A DNA stretch of 64,000 nucleotides from Roseateles saccharophilus (GTDB lineage: Bacteria > Pseudomonadota > Gammaproteobacteria > Burkholderiales > Burkholderiaceae_C), in NCBI RefSeq assembly GCF_004342485.1, contig NZ_SMBU01000005.1:156649-220648 (forward strand). Reading direction: 5' to 3'. The position numbers and the translations under genes are program-made. Under the pieces are notes generated by a model. That model searched no databases and was not told where the DNA came from. It worked only from the letters and a program-made list of their open reading frames with translations. Of this stretch, positions 31,717 to 43,092 are shown piece after piece. The stretch's first letter is position 1. Every line of letters begins with the position of its first letter.

Positions 31717-32355
31717 ATGCGTGCGACAAACAAACTCCTGGCCCTGGCCTTCACAGCGGCACTGCAGCCGGCCATGGCGGGCGTGGTCTCCCTGGATTTC
31801 GAGGATATCCAGCAGGACCGCCAACTCGCAGCCTACGATGGCGTCACCTTCTCTGGCAGTGCATGGGGCGTGAGATCCAGCGCGCCCTCCTGCGGCGGAT
31901 TCGACAGTTTCCTGCGCACCGGCAGCTGCGGCGCCCTGGAACTCGCGCTGGATGCCACTGCAGATCCCGTCCTGGGTTCCCAGAGTTTTGTGATGAGTCT
32001 GGCGGGAGGCTTTGTCAACGAGTTTTCGTTCGTCTACTCGGCCCAGCCTGGTTCCGCCGTCACGATTCAGTTGTTCGATGGCGCCGGTCACGAGTTGCAG
32101 AGCCTGACGGGTCTGAAGGAAACCGGATGCTCTATCCAGGGCATACGTTTTTGCAACTGGACGACGACAAGCATGAAGTTCGATGGCATCGCCCTCTCGC
32201 TCAAGGTCACCGGTGCTGACCAGGGTCTGCTGCTGGACGACCTGAGTTTCAACCAGCCCGCAGCGGGCGGCACGGTGCCCGAGCCTGCCAGCATCGCGCT
32301 GGCCCTGGGCGCCCTCGGTGCCGCCGCCTGGACCCGCAGGCGCGCCGCTCGCTGA
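31717..32355 (+). CDS. PEP-CTERM anchored exported protein
   Basis: A 212-residue protein. The signal peptide KLLALAFTAALQPAMA is cleaved near residue 21. A beta-rich middle with four cysteines follows (SAPSCGGFDSFLRTGSCG; TGCSIQGIRFCNW). The C-terminus is a textbook PEP-CTERM sorting signal: VPEPASIALALGALGAAAW then TRRRAAR. Exosortase would cleave near PEP and release or attach the protein at the surface. I prefer ATG 31717 (GGAG six bases upstream) over ATG 31705. No exosortase or other PEP-CTERM gene is in the window. A T-rich terminator follows. The 200 bp upstream hold no gene. Confidence 0.9.
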   Translation: MRATNKLLALAFTAALQPAMAGVVSLDFEDIQQDRQLAAYDGVTFSGSAWGVRSSAPSCGGFDSFLRTGSCGALELALDATADPVLGSQSFVMSLAGGFVNEFSFVYSAQPGSAVTIQLFDGAGHELQSLTGLKETGCSIQGIRFCNWTTTSMKFDGIALSLKVTGADQGLLLDDLSFNQPAAGGTVPEPASIALALGALGAAAWTRRRAAR

Positions 32356-32376
32356 GCCGCCTCACGCCGTCCAAAG

Positions 32377-32401
32377 ATGACCGCCTCGGCGGTCATTTTT
32401 T
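32377..32401 (+). terminator. Rho-independent terminator of the PEP-CTERM gene
   Basis: ATGACCGCC and GGCGGTCAT pair across a short TC loop (inner pairs likely open), followed immediately by a run of seven T. It begins about 20 bp after the stop codon. Confidence 0.85.
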
Positions 32402-32524
32402 TGGCCGCAAGAAGCTCGACTTCCATCCTGGGCCAGACCTATCACACGCGTTGCGCGGGATGCGTTCGCCGGGTGGCTGCGGCGCGAGCAAACCGGCCCG
32501 CAAGATCGACCGCCTAGCCCTTGT

Positions 32525-33478
32525 TCAGCGCGGCGAGATCTGGCGAAGGGCAGTTTCATCTGGCGCGTGCGTCTCCTCGAGCAGGTCGAGCAGCATGCGC
32601 GCAGCCCGGGTCGGCGGAGGGTCGTTGCGGTGCACGCAGACGAACTGGCATTCATAGCCCAGCACGCCCGGCGCGGCGGCCCGCATGCGGCCGGCCGCGA
32701 CGAAGGGGCGGGCGTAGTGCTCGGGCAGGAAGCCGACGAAGCAACCGGTCAGGATCAGCAGGGCCACGCCCTCCTGGTCGGACGCGGTGGCCTGACGCTG
32801 CAGTTGCTTCTGGTGGGCCAGCAGCATATTGGGCGAGTGGTAGCCCAGGCCCGCGAGCGGCTGGCCCTGCAGGTCGGCCCAGGTCCGGTCGGGCGCATCG
32901 GCAAACCAGGGGTGGCCGGCGCCGGCGTACAGATGCATGGCCTCGGCGAACAGGCGCCGGTAGGCCAGGCTGGCCGAGGGCCGGTGCTCGGGCACGACGC
33001 CGAGCTGGAACTGCCCGCTCAGCACGCCCTGCTCGATGGATTCGATGGTGCCGACATGGACATGCAGGCTGACGTCAGGCGCCGCACGGTGCAAGCGCTC
33101 CAGCGCCCGGTCGATATGGCAGGCGGGGTTGCTGGCGGTCTTCTCGAAGACGGCCAGGTGCAGCTCGCCGGCGACGCGCTGATGGATGTCCTCCAGCCTG
33201 GCCCGGAAGTCGGTCGTCGCCGACAGCAGCTGCAGCGCCGCCGCGTACAGGGCCGCGCCCTCGGCCGTCAGCGCGAAGCCCGCCCGGCCGCGGCGGCACA
33301 GCACCAGGCCCAGGCGCTCCTCGAGGTCCTTGATCTGCCGGCTGATCGTCGGCATGCCGACGTTGAGCTCCAGTTCGGCCGCGGCCATGCCGCCGCATTC
33401 GACGACGGACTTGAAGACGCGCAGCAGCCGCAGGTCGACATCGGCGATCTGGCCCGGCAGGCTAGGCTTTGGTTTCAT
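32525..33478 (-). CDS. LysR-family regulator divergent from the aminotransferase gene
   Basis: A 317-residue LysR protein. The helix-turn-helix at about 15-75 contains LLRVFKSVVECGGMAAAELE and MPTISRQIKDLEERLGLVLC. The effector domain contains SLHVHVGTIESIEQGVLSG and LLILTGCFVGFLPEHYA. It is divergent from the aminotransferase-mmsA pair with a T-N11-A palindrome between them, so it probably controls that pathway. ATG 33478. Confidence 0.92.
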   Translation of the reverse strand: MKPKPSLPGQIADVDLRLLRVFKSVVECGGMAAAELELNVGMPTISRQIKDLEERLGLVLCRRGRAGFALTAEGAALYAAALQLLSATTDFRARLEDIHQRVAGELHLAVFEKTASNPACHIDRALERLHRAAPDVSLHVHVGTIESIEQGVLSGQFQLGVVPEHRPSASLAYRRLFAEAMHLYAGAGHPWFADAPDRTWADLQGQPLAGLGYHSPNMLLAHQKQLQRQATASDQEGVALLILTGCFVGFLPEHYARPFVAAGRMRAAAPGVLGYECQFVCVHRNDPPPTRAARMLLDLLEETHAPDETALRQISPR

Positions 33479-33489
33479 ACCCTAGCAAG

Positions 33490-33509
33490 TTGACATTGAT
33501 ACACGATCA
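33490..33509. promoter_or_regulatory. LysR-type box and -35-like element upstream of the aminotransferase
   Basis: TGAT-ACACG-ATCA at 33497-33509 is a palindrome of the T-N11-A form recognised by LysR proteins. TTGACA at 33490-33495 is a perfect -35 hexamer next to it, although I see no good -10 at the right distance. Confidence 0.5.
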
Positions 33510-33581
33510 TTTTCCGCAAGTTTTCGTCCATGCAACATGCCGGCGAATCCCCGCGCGGCGGGCCAACGCAAGGAAGTCGCA

Positions 33582-34949
33582 ATGCCAGAACCCCTCCTCT
33601 CCAACGCCGACGTCCAGCATCCCGACGGCTGGCTGGACGCCCACTGGATGGCCTTCAGCGCCAACCGCGAATTCAAGGCCGCCCCGCGCCTGATCGCGTC
33701 GGCCGAGGGCAGCTACTACACGACCACCGACGGCCGCCGCGTCTTCGACGGCCTCTCGGGCCTGTGGTGCGCGGGCCTGGGCCATGCGCGCGAGGAGATC
33801 GTCGAGGCGGTCGGCCGCCAGGTCGCGACGCTGGACTACTCGCCCGCCTTCCAGTTCGGCCACCCCCTGTCCTTCGAGCTGGCCAACCGCATCGTCGAGA
33901 AGATGCCCACCGGCCTGAACCGGGTCTTCTATACGGGCTCGGGCTCCGAGTCCGCCGACACGGCGCTGAAGATGGCCCGCGCCTACTGGCGCGCCAAGGG
34001 GCAGGCCGGCAAGACGCGGCTGATCGGCCGCGCCAAGGGCTATCACGGCGTCAACTTCGGCGGCATCTCGGTCGGCGGCATCGTCGGCAACCGCAAGACC
34101 TTCGGCCAAGCCGTGGAGGCCGATCACCTGCCCCACACCCAGCCGCCCAACGGCAGCTTCCACAAGGGCATGCCACCGGCCGAGGCGCCCGATGGATGGA
34201 AGGGCGCGGCGCTGGCCGACGAACTGCTGCAGCTGATCGCGCTGCACGACGCGAGCAATATCGCGGCCGTCATCGTCGAGCCCTTCTCGGGCTCGGCCGG
34301 CGTCGTCATCCCGCCGGTGGGCTATCTGCAGCGCCTGCGCGAGATCTGCACGGCCCACAACATCCTGCTGATCTTCGACGAGGTCATCACCGGCTTCGGC
34401 CGCTGCGGCCAGTGGACGGGCGCGGCCGCCTTCGGCGTCGTGCCGGACATCCTGACCGCCGCCAAGCAGATCACCAACGGCGCGCAGCCGCTGGGCATCG
34501 TCGTCGCCAGGCAGGAGATCTACGACACCTTCATGGAGCAGGGCGGCCCCGACTACATGCTGGAGTTCCCGCACGGCTACACCTACTCGGCCCACCCGGT
34601 GGCCTGCGCGGCCGGCCTGGCCTCGCTGGACCTGCTGGAGCGCGACAGCGCGCTGCAGCGCGTGCGCGAGCTCAGCCCCGTGTTCGAGACCGCCGTGCAC
34701 AGCCTGCGCACCGCCCGGCATGTGGCGGACATCCGCAACTACGGCCTGGCCGCGGGCATCACCGTCGCGCCGGCACCCGGCGAGCCCGCCAAGCGCCCCT
34801 GGCAGATCGCGATGGACATGCTGCGCAAGGGCTATTACGTGCGCTACGGCGGCGACACCATCCAGCTCGCCCCCCCCTTCATCAGCACCGAGGCCGAGAT
34901 CCAGTCGCTGATCGCCGCCCTCGGCGACAGCTTCAACGCCACCGCTTAA
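33582..34949 (+). CDS. Omega-amino acid (beta-alanine):pyruvate aminotransferase
   Basis: Class III PLP aminotransferase of 455 residues from ATG 33582, with AAGGA eight bases before it. An upstream in-frame ATG at 33537 would add 15 residues without a site. Motifs: YTTTDGRRVFDGLSGLWCAG, FYTGSGSESADTALKMARAY, the cofactor-site IFDEVITGFGRCG, and the PLP lysine in LTAAKQITNGAQPLG. The sequence matches the beta-alanine:pyruvate transaminase group. With mmsA 17 bp downstream it would convert beta-alanine or a related omega-amino acid to a semialdehyde that MmsA oxidises. The exact substrate is inference. Confidence 0.92.
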   Translation: MPEPLLSNADVQHPDGWLDAHWMAFSANREFKAAPRLIASAEGSYYTTTDGRRVFDGLSGLWCAGLGHAREEIVEAVGRQVATLDYSPAFQFGHPLSFELANRIVEKMPTGLNRVFYTGSGSESADTALKMARAYWRAKGQAGKTRLIGRAKGYHGVNFGGISVGGIVGNRKTFGQAVEADHLPHTQPPNGSFHKGMPPAEAPDGWKGAALADELLQLIALHDASNIAAVIVEPFSGSAGVVIPPVGYLQRLREICTAHNILLIFDEVITGFGRCGQWTGAAAFGVVPDILTAAKQITNGAQPLGIVVARQEIYDTFMEQGGPDYMLEFPHGYTYSAHPVACAAGLASLDLLERDSALQRVRELSPVFETAVHSLRTARHVADIRNYGLAAGITVAPAPGEPAKRPWQIAMDMLRKGYYVRYGGDTIQLAPPFISTEAEIQSLIAALGDSFNATA

Positions 34950-34966
34950 ATCCCATCCTCCCACTC

Positions 34967-36457
<1,491 letters not shown>

Positions 36458-36823
36458 GGCGTTGGGGGCCTGCCGCCGAGCGCGCGGCGCTGGCTCCGGA
36501 AGGCGATTAAGGCCGCGCGCCGCATGAACCTCGGCGGCTTCGGGATCGACCTCGCCGATCCCAAGCGCCCCGGCTCGCGCTTCACCGACATCGTCTACGT
36601 GGGCTCGGAAGGCCGCGTCGCACGCCGAGCGGCACACGGGCCGGCGTCGTGTCCCTGGCGCCGGTCTCGTCGCGGCCTCGAAGTGCCTCCAGCCGCGCGC
36701 TGACAATGCGGCCGGGCGCTTTGTTCAAATCGCTTGCGTTGCGAAGCAACTGGAAACCAGTGGCGCAGCGCCGTCAGATTCCAATGAGGCGCACCACGCC
36801 TGCAAGTCGGAAGTCAAGCGCAG
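36458..36823 (+). other. Gap with an unassigned open stretch
   Basis: A 366-bp stretch between mmsA and the subtilase gene. Directly after the mmsA stop one plus frame is open for about 80 codons. It includes MNLGGFGIDLADPKRPGSRF and TDIVYVGSEGR, which look protein-like, then degrades into Arg-rich sequence before a stop at about 36704. I do not recognise it, and it has no RBS or clear start, so it may be a gene remnant. The rest shows nothing. Confidence 0.35.
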
Positions 36824-38200
36824 ATGAACCGAGTCCCGTCCCCGCCCGCCGAGCAAGCCGTGCCGCCCCGCCACCACCCATCCCGCCTCGCGCGCGGCGC
36901 CGTGCTCGCCACGCTCGTCGCGCTGCTGTCCAGCGGTGCCCAGGCCGCAGGCCGGCCGCTTGGCTTGCCACACGGCCTGGGGAACCCGTTTCCGGGCTCC
37001 CAGGGGCTGGACCAGGGCCGTGCGTTGGGACGGCTCGACGAGTTGCCCGCGCAGGCCCAGACCGCCCAGCAATTGGCGCAGGCGCGCAAACAGGCGGTGG
37101 ACGAGCTGGTCAGGCGCAACCCCGCGGTCATTGATCGCGATCCGGCAGGCGCGCCCATTCGCCGCGGCGAACTGGTGGTGCTGGATCCTTCCGCCGCCCT
37201 GCTGGACGCCGCGGCATCGGCGGGCTTCCTGCGCCTGCGCAGAACGACATTGACGGGTCTGGGGCTCACCGCCGTCGTCCTCGGCATCCCGGCCGGGATG
37301 CCGGGCGCGGCCGGGCTGGAAGCACTGCGGCGACTGGACCCCGACGCCGACTTCAACCACCTCTACCAGCATGCCGGCGGCATCACCGGGCCCCGAGCGG
37401 ACCTTGCCGCCGCGCCGGGCAGCGGGGCGCCGTCGGCGGGTGCCGAGGCCCGGGTCGGCCTCATCGACTCGGGCGTGGACGGCGAACATCCGGCGTTGCG
37501 CGACATACATCTGCGGCGCTCGGGCTGCGACCAGCCCCACCCCAGCGCGCATGGCACCGCGGTGGCGTCGCTGCTGGTGGGGCGCCTGGCGCCGTTTGCC
37601 GGCGCGGCGCCGGGCTACCAGCTGTTTGCCGCCGACGTCTACTGCGACGACCCGGCCGGCGGCTCGGCCGAGGCCGTCGTCGTGGCCCTGTCCGGCATGG
37701 CCCGCGAGCGCGTGCCGGTGATCAACCTGAGTCTGGTCGGGCCACCCAACCGGCTGCTGGAGCACGCCGTGGCCGCCCTCGTCGCACGCGGCCATCTGCT
37801 GGTCGCCGCGGTGGGCAACGACGGGCCTGCAGCGCCGCCGCTGTACCCGGCCGCCTACCCGGGCGTGGTTGCCGTGACCGGTGTGGACCCCCACCGCCAT
37901 GTGCTGCCCGAGGCGGGTCGCGGGCCGCATGTGCAGTTCGCGGCGCCCGGCTCGCAACTGGCCGCCGCCGCCCAGGGCACGCGGGGCTTTCGGCCCGTGC
38001 GCGGCACCTCCTTCGCCGCGCCCCTGGTGGCCGGCCTGCTGGCGCGGCGCCTGGCGCAGCCCGATCCGCGGCTGGCGGCCGCGGCCGTGCAGGCGCTGGG
38101 CGCTACGGCACGCGATCTGGGCGAGCCGGGTCGCGATCCGGTGTTCGGCTACGGCCTTGTCGGCGAGGGGCTGCGGAGCGACGCCGACGATCTGCCGTAA
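36824..38200 (+). CDS. Subtilisin-like (S8) serine protease, exported
   Basis: A 458-residue protease. An N-terminal leader with a hydrophobic core (GAVLATLVALLSSGAQAAG) ends near residue 42. A region of about 170 residues, presumably a propeptide, precedes the catalytic domain. The triad is intact: Asp in GLIDSGVDGEHP (about 216), His in SAHGTAVASLL (about 243), Ser in RGTSFAAPLVAGL (about 396). The oxyanion residue is in AAVGNDGPAAPP. There is no C-terminal sorting tail. No paired inhibitor or sigma/anti-sigma gene is intact nearby; the flanking remnants suggest a larger locus once existed (inference). Confidence 0.93.
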   Translation: MNRVPSPPAEQAVPPRHHPSRLARGAVLATLVALLSSGAQAAGRPLGLPHGLGNPFPGSQGLDQGRALGRLDELPAQAQTAQQLAQARKQAVDELVRRNPAVIDRDPAGAPIRRGELVVLDPSAALLDAAASAGFLRLRRTTLTGLGLTAVVLGIPAGMPGAAGLEALRRLDPDADFNHLYQHAGGITGPRADLAAAPGSGAPSAGAEARVGLIDSGVDGEHPALRDIHLRRSGCDQPHPSAHGTAVASLLVGRLAPFAGAAPGYQLFAADVYCDDPAGGSAEAVVVALSGMARERVPVINLSLVGPPNRLLEHAVAALVARGHLLVAAVGNDGPAAPPLYPAAYPGVVAVTGVDPHRHVLPEAGRGPHVQFAAPGSQLAAAAQGTRGFRPVRGTSFAAPLVAGLLARRLAQPDPRLAAAAVQALGATARDLGEPGRDPVFGYGLVGEGLRSDADDLP

Positions 38201-38282
38201 CCCAAGCCCATCCCCTCCGTTTTCAAGCGCCGCGCCGCAGTTGCGGGAGCCGCCCTCATGACCTTGACGCTCGCCCGCCAGG

Positions 38283-38429
38283 CGGGTGGGCCTGCTCGCG
38301 CTGACCAACGGCGTGCTCAGCGAACTCGGCCAGGCTTCGCTGCCCACTGGGCACTACACGCAGATGCGGCTGGTCCTGGCGGCCAATGACAACCGCCCCC
38401 GCTTGAATCGTCTCACTCCGTCCCTATAA
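38283..38429 (+). pseudogene. DUF4382-domain gene fragment
   Basis: An open but start-less frame reads VGLLALTNGVLSELGQASLP followed by TGHYTQMRLVLAAND, which matches the conserved core of DUF4382 surface proteins (normally about 200-300 residues). Nothing upstream or downstream extends the domain; after AAND the frame runs into the groESL promoter and stops. I infer a deletion remnant. The rest of 38201-38400 has a CCCGCC-A-GGCGGG palindrome at 38273-38285 and no other gene. Confidence 0.65.
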
Positions 38430-38430
38430 T
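38402..38430 (+). promoter_or_regulatory. groESL promoter
   Basis: CTTGAA at 38402 and a perfect TATAAT at 38425-38430 give a sigma70 spacing of 16 (TTGAAT...TATAAT). The same bases also resemble sigma32 (CTTGAA, about 14 bp, CCCTATAAT), so both basal and heat-shock initiation are possible. Confidence 0.75.
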
Positions 38431-38438
38431 CCTCGTTG

Positions 38439-38465
38439 CTAGCACTCGCCGCATTCGAGTGCTAA
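38439..38465 (+). promoter_or_regulatory. CIRCE element (HrcA operator)
   Basis: CTAGCACTC, nine bases, GAGTGCTAA: the controlling inverted repeat of chaperone expression, with one mismatch to the TTAGCACTC consensus. It lies just downstream of the promoter and 94 bp before groES, so HrcA would repress groESL. hrcA itself is not in the window. Confidence 0.95.
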
Positions 38466-38558
38466 CGAAATCGGGCCGAGGATTCGGCCCCGTTTTTTCA
38501 CGCAATCACGGCCCAAAGGGACCGTGATCGCTGCGGTTCAAACTCTGAAGGAGATCCC

Positions 38559-38849
38559 ATGAAGCTGCGCCCCCTGCACGATCGCGTGATCGTTCGCCGC
38601 CTGGAACAGGAAACCAAGACCGCCTCCGGCATCGTCATCCCCGACAACGCCGCCGAGAAGCCCGACCAGGGTGAAGTCCTGGCCGTCGGCCCGGGCAAGC
38701 GCAACGACAAGGGCGAGTTCGTGGCCCTGAACGTCGCCGTCGGCGACCGCGTGCTGTTCGGCAAGTACTCCGGCCAGACCGTCAAGGTCGACGGCGAGGA
38801 ACTGCTGGTCATGCGCGAAGAGGACCTCTTCGCCGTCGTTCAAAAGTAA
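38559..38849 (+). CDS. groES: Co-chaperonin GroES
   Basis: The 96-residue lid of the GroEL chamber. It contains [20 protein letters not shown], the mobile loop [35 protein letters not shown] and [12 protein letters not shown]. Length is normal. A GAAGGAG site precedes ATG 38559. It is regulated through the CIRCE element and promoter upstream and is co-transcribed with groEL after a 97-bp gap. Confidence 0.98.
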   Translation: MKLRPLHDRVIVRRLEQETKTASGIVIPDNAAEKPDQGEVLAVGPGKRNDKGEFVALNVAVGDRVLFGKYSGQTVKVDGEELLVMREEDLFAVVQK

Positions 38850-38907
38850 TGCCTTGCGGGACAGACCGAAGCGCGCAGCGCGAGCTCTGTCCTCAACCGA
38901 CTCAGAG

Positions 38908-38929
38908 AAATTGACTCTGACCCCAATTT
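38908..38929 (+). repeat. AAATTG...CAATTT element between groES and groEL
   Basis: AAATTG-ACTCTGACCC-CAATTT, an inverted repeat with 6-bp arms in the groES-groEL spacer. I recall similar AATTGACTCTGACCCC words as dispersed elements linked to REP-type transposases in other proteobacteria; that link is unverified. It ends 17 bp before the groEL start. Confidence 0.5.
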
Positions 38930-38931
38930 AG

Positions 38932-40596
<1,665 letters not shown>

Positions 40597-40631
40597 GTCC
40601 ACGCCGGCGACACACCCGTCGCTGACGAACG

Positions 40632-40657
40632 AAGGGGCTGCTCGCGCAGCCCCTTTT
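40632..40657 (+). terminator. Rho-independent terminator after groEL
   Basis: AAGGGGCTGC, loop TCGC, GCAGCCCCTT, then TTT: a 10-bp stem starting 35 bp after the groEL stop, followed by a short T-run. Confidence 0.9.
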
Positions 40658-40668
40658 TCATTGCGGCA

Positions 40669-40995
40669 TCAGACGCAGCAGCGCTTCGCAAAGGGGGCTC
40701 GCAGTCCAGGCGCAGATGCTCGTCCTCGTCCGCCGCGACCCAGCCGGCCGCCAGGCCCAGCGTCTGCATGAAGCTCGGGCCCCGGAGCGAGATCGGCGCG
40801 GCGCCGGGCCGCCCGCGCGCGCTCGAAGGCCGGCAGCGCGTCCTCGCCCGGCATCTGCTGCGCGACGGACAGCGCCTTCCGCAGGGCTCCGTCCGCCGGA
40901 TGCCGCGCTAGCAGCGTGCGCGCCGCGGCGGTCATCCCGGCAGGGCGCCCGGCCTGGAAAAGCGTGAAAAGGTTATGAACTGCGGCGTTTGCCAT
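40669..40995 (-). pseudogene. TPR-like fragment with probable frameshift, after groEL
   Basis: The minus frame from 40995 gives NLFTLFQAGRPAGMTAAART and LLARHPADGALRKALSVAQQ, resembling the first TPR of sulfotransferase-type TPR proteins, and continues to PAFERARAA. It then turns into Arg/Gly-rich sequence. In the next frame from about 40800 a more protein-like run appears, GPSFMQTLGLAAGWVAADED then EHLRLDCEPPLR, which runs toward the groEL terminator. A frameshift near 40800 would join the two, giving about 110-120 residues. I do not recognise the second half. The rest of 40597-41076 has no other gene. Confidence 0.45.
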
Positions 40996-41076
40996 GCGAA
41001 TCGGGGAATGTGAGAGACGGCAACAGGCCGGAACGCACCAGTCTGGCGCCGGATAATCTCACCCCTTCGTCACACG

Positions 41077-43089
41077 ATGTTCATGGCCACCTCTTTGCAT
41101 CCCCACGCCCTGCTCGACCACGCGCTGACCGAGGCCGGGCCGCTGGCGCGCGAGCTGCTGAACGTGGTTCAGGACGAACTCGATGCCCAGCCGCAGCACT
41201 TCCCGTTGCGCGAGGGCTGGCGCAAGGTGCGCACGAACTTCGCGGCCGACTTCGAAGGCGAGCTCATCACGCTGCTGCAGGCCGGGCGCCGCGGCGAGGA
41301 TCCGCTGAACCGCCTGCAAAGCCCGCTCGGCGGCCTCGACAGCCTCAGCCTGGTCGACGAGCACCAGGCCCTGCAGGACGTCGCCATCGCCCACGTCGCG
41401 CATGCCGCCGAGGACGCCAGCCGCGCCGAGCTGCACCAGATCGGCAACTTCTATGCCGCGCTGCGCGGCATCGCCCGCGCCCGCGAGCGCGACAACCCGC
41501 TGCGTCCGGCGCTGTACGCCCACGCGCTGCACCGGGCCCTGGTAGCCAGCCCGCTGAGCGCCCAGGCGCAGTACGAGCTGATGCGCGTGGCGGCCACGCC
41601 GCTGGCCAAGGCCCTGCACCGCCAGTACACCCAGGCCTGCGCGATGCTGCACGCGGCCGACCTCAGCGCCATGGTCGCCTCGCACGGCCAGGCGCAGAGC
41701 GACCCGCTGGCCCGCCAGCGCCTGGCGGCCTCGCATGGCACGCTGGACGGCCTGTCGCGGCGCGTCGACGCCGTGAACTCGCGCCCCCAGCCCCTGGCTG
41801 CCGCCCAGGCCCGCCCCGACGCGCCGGCACCCTTCGTGCGCTCGACCGGGCCGGACATGCTGAGCCGGCTCTACGACCAGATCCTGGCCGACCCGCGCCT
41901 GCTGCCGCCGCTGAAGGCGCTGCTGGCGCGCCTGCAGATCGCCGTCGTGCGCCTGGCGCGCAGCGACACCAGCCTGCTGCGCAGCCAGGACCACCCGACC
42001 TGGGCGCTGCTGAACCGCGTCGCCGCCCATGGCATGGCCTTCGAGCGCGCCGACGACGAGCGCCTCGTCGACTTCCTGCGCTTCATGGAGGCCGAGGCCC
42101 AGTTCCTCGTCGACGCACCGACGCCGACCGCTGCGCTGTTCCAGCAGGTGCTGGCCCGCGTCGAGGCGCGCATCGGCCAGCAGGCCCGCCAGAGCAGCGA
42201 GCGCAATGCCGTGGCCCTGGCCGCGCTGGAGCGCGAGCAGCAGCGCAAGGAATGGCGCGAGCTGCTGCGCGAGCAGATCGACCACCAGATCATCGGCGCG
42301 CCGCTGGGCCCGCGCATGCACCGCTTCCTGCAGACCTGCTGGGTGGACGTCATCGTCGCGGCCATGGTGCGCCACGGCCGCGACTCCCGCGAGGCCCAGG
42401 CAGCGATGGAGCTGGTCGACGCGCTGCTGGACAGCCTCAGCACGCCGCGCGACCTGGCCGACCGCGAGGCCCTGCGCATGCGCCTGCCGGTGCTCGTCGA
42501 ACGCCTGGTGGCCGGCTGCGAAAGCATCAACCTGCCCGTGCCCAAGCGCGAACCCGCGCTGAGCGAGCTGATGAACCAGCACGCCCGGCTGCTGCGCGGC
42601 CTGCCGGCGCTGGACCCGGCCGAGCGCCGCCCCGCCCCGCCCCGGCCGGCAACGCCGGGCAGCGCTGCGCCGGCCTCGGCCGACGAGATCGTCAAGCGGC
42701 TGATGGAGGAGCGCGACTCCCAGGTGCCCTCGTTCTGGCTCAGCGCCGACGTCGACCGCGGCGAGCTGCCGACGGTGCCGGTGCAGCTCTACAACGAGAA
42801 TGACTCGCCCGACGCCCGCGCCGCGCTGCAGCGCTGGATCGACGGCCTGCAGATCGGCCACTGGTTCCACCTCTTCATCCAGGGCGGCTGGCACACGGCC
42901 CAGATCGCCTGGTTCAGCGAAGGCCGGCAATACGTGCTCTTCGTCGGCCGCGACCCGGAAGAGCGCCTGTCCCTGACCCGCAAGGCGCTGGAGGCGCTGC
43001 TGGCCAACGGCCTCATCGCGGCGCTGGACGACGACAGCGTCCTGCAGCGTGCCGTCGACACGCTGATGAGCGCCCTGGACGGCGGCTGA
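41077..43089 (+). CDS. DUF1631 family protein
   Basis: A 670-residue cytoplasmic protein of the DUF1631 family found in beta- and gammaproteobacteria. Recognisable parts are FPLREGWRKVRTNFAADFEG near the N-terminus, the central DHPTWALLNRVAAHG and LDSLSTPRDLADREALRM, and a C-terminal domain with GLQIGHWFHLFIQGGWHTAQ and RQYVLFVGRDPEERL, where PilZ-like or small-beta-barrel folds are possible. It is alpha-helical and Ala/Leu/Arg-rich through most of its length. Function is not established. It is convergent with engB (3 bp apart). Confidence 0.85.
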   Translation: MFMATSLHPHALLDHALTEAGPLARELLNVVQDELDAQPQHFPLREGWRKVRTNFAADFEGELITLLQAGRRGEDPLNRLQSPLGGLDSLSLVDEHQALQDVAIAHVAHAAEDASRAELHQIGNFYAALRGIARARERDNPLRPALYAHALHRALVASPLSAQAQYELMRVAATPLAKALHRQYTQACAMLHAADLSAMVASHGQAQSDPLARQRLAASHGTLDGLSRRVDAVNSRPQPLAAAQARPDAPAPFVRSTGPDMLSRLYDQILADPRLLPPLKALLARLQIAVVRLARSDTSLLRSQDHPTWALLNRVAAHGMAFERADDERLVDFLRFMEAEAQFLVDAPTPTAALFQQVLARVEARIGQQARQSSERNAVALAALEREQQRKEWRELLREQIDHQIIGAPLGPRMHRFLQTCWVDVIVAAMVRHGRDSREAQAAMELVDALLDSLSTPRDLADREALRMRLPVLVERLVAGCESINLPVPKREPALSELMNQHARLLRGLPALDPAERRPAPPRPATPGSAAPASADEIVKRLMEERDSQVPSFWLSADVDRGELPTVPVQLYNENDSPDARAALQRWIDGLQIGHWFHLFIQGGWHTAQIAWFSEGRQYVLFVGRDPEERLSLTRKALEALLANGLIAALDDDSVLQRAVDTLMSALDGG

Positions 43090-43092
43090 GGC

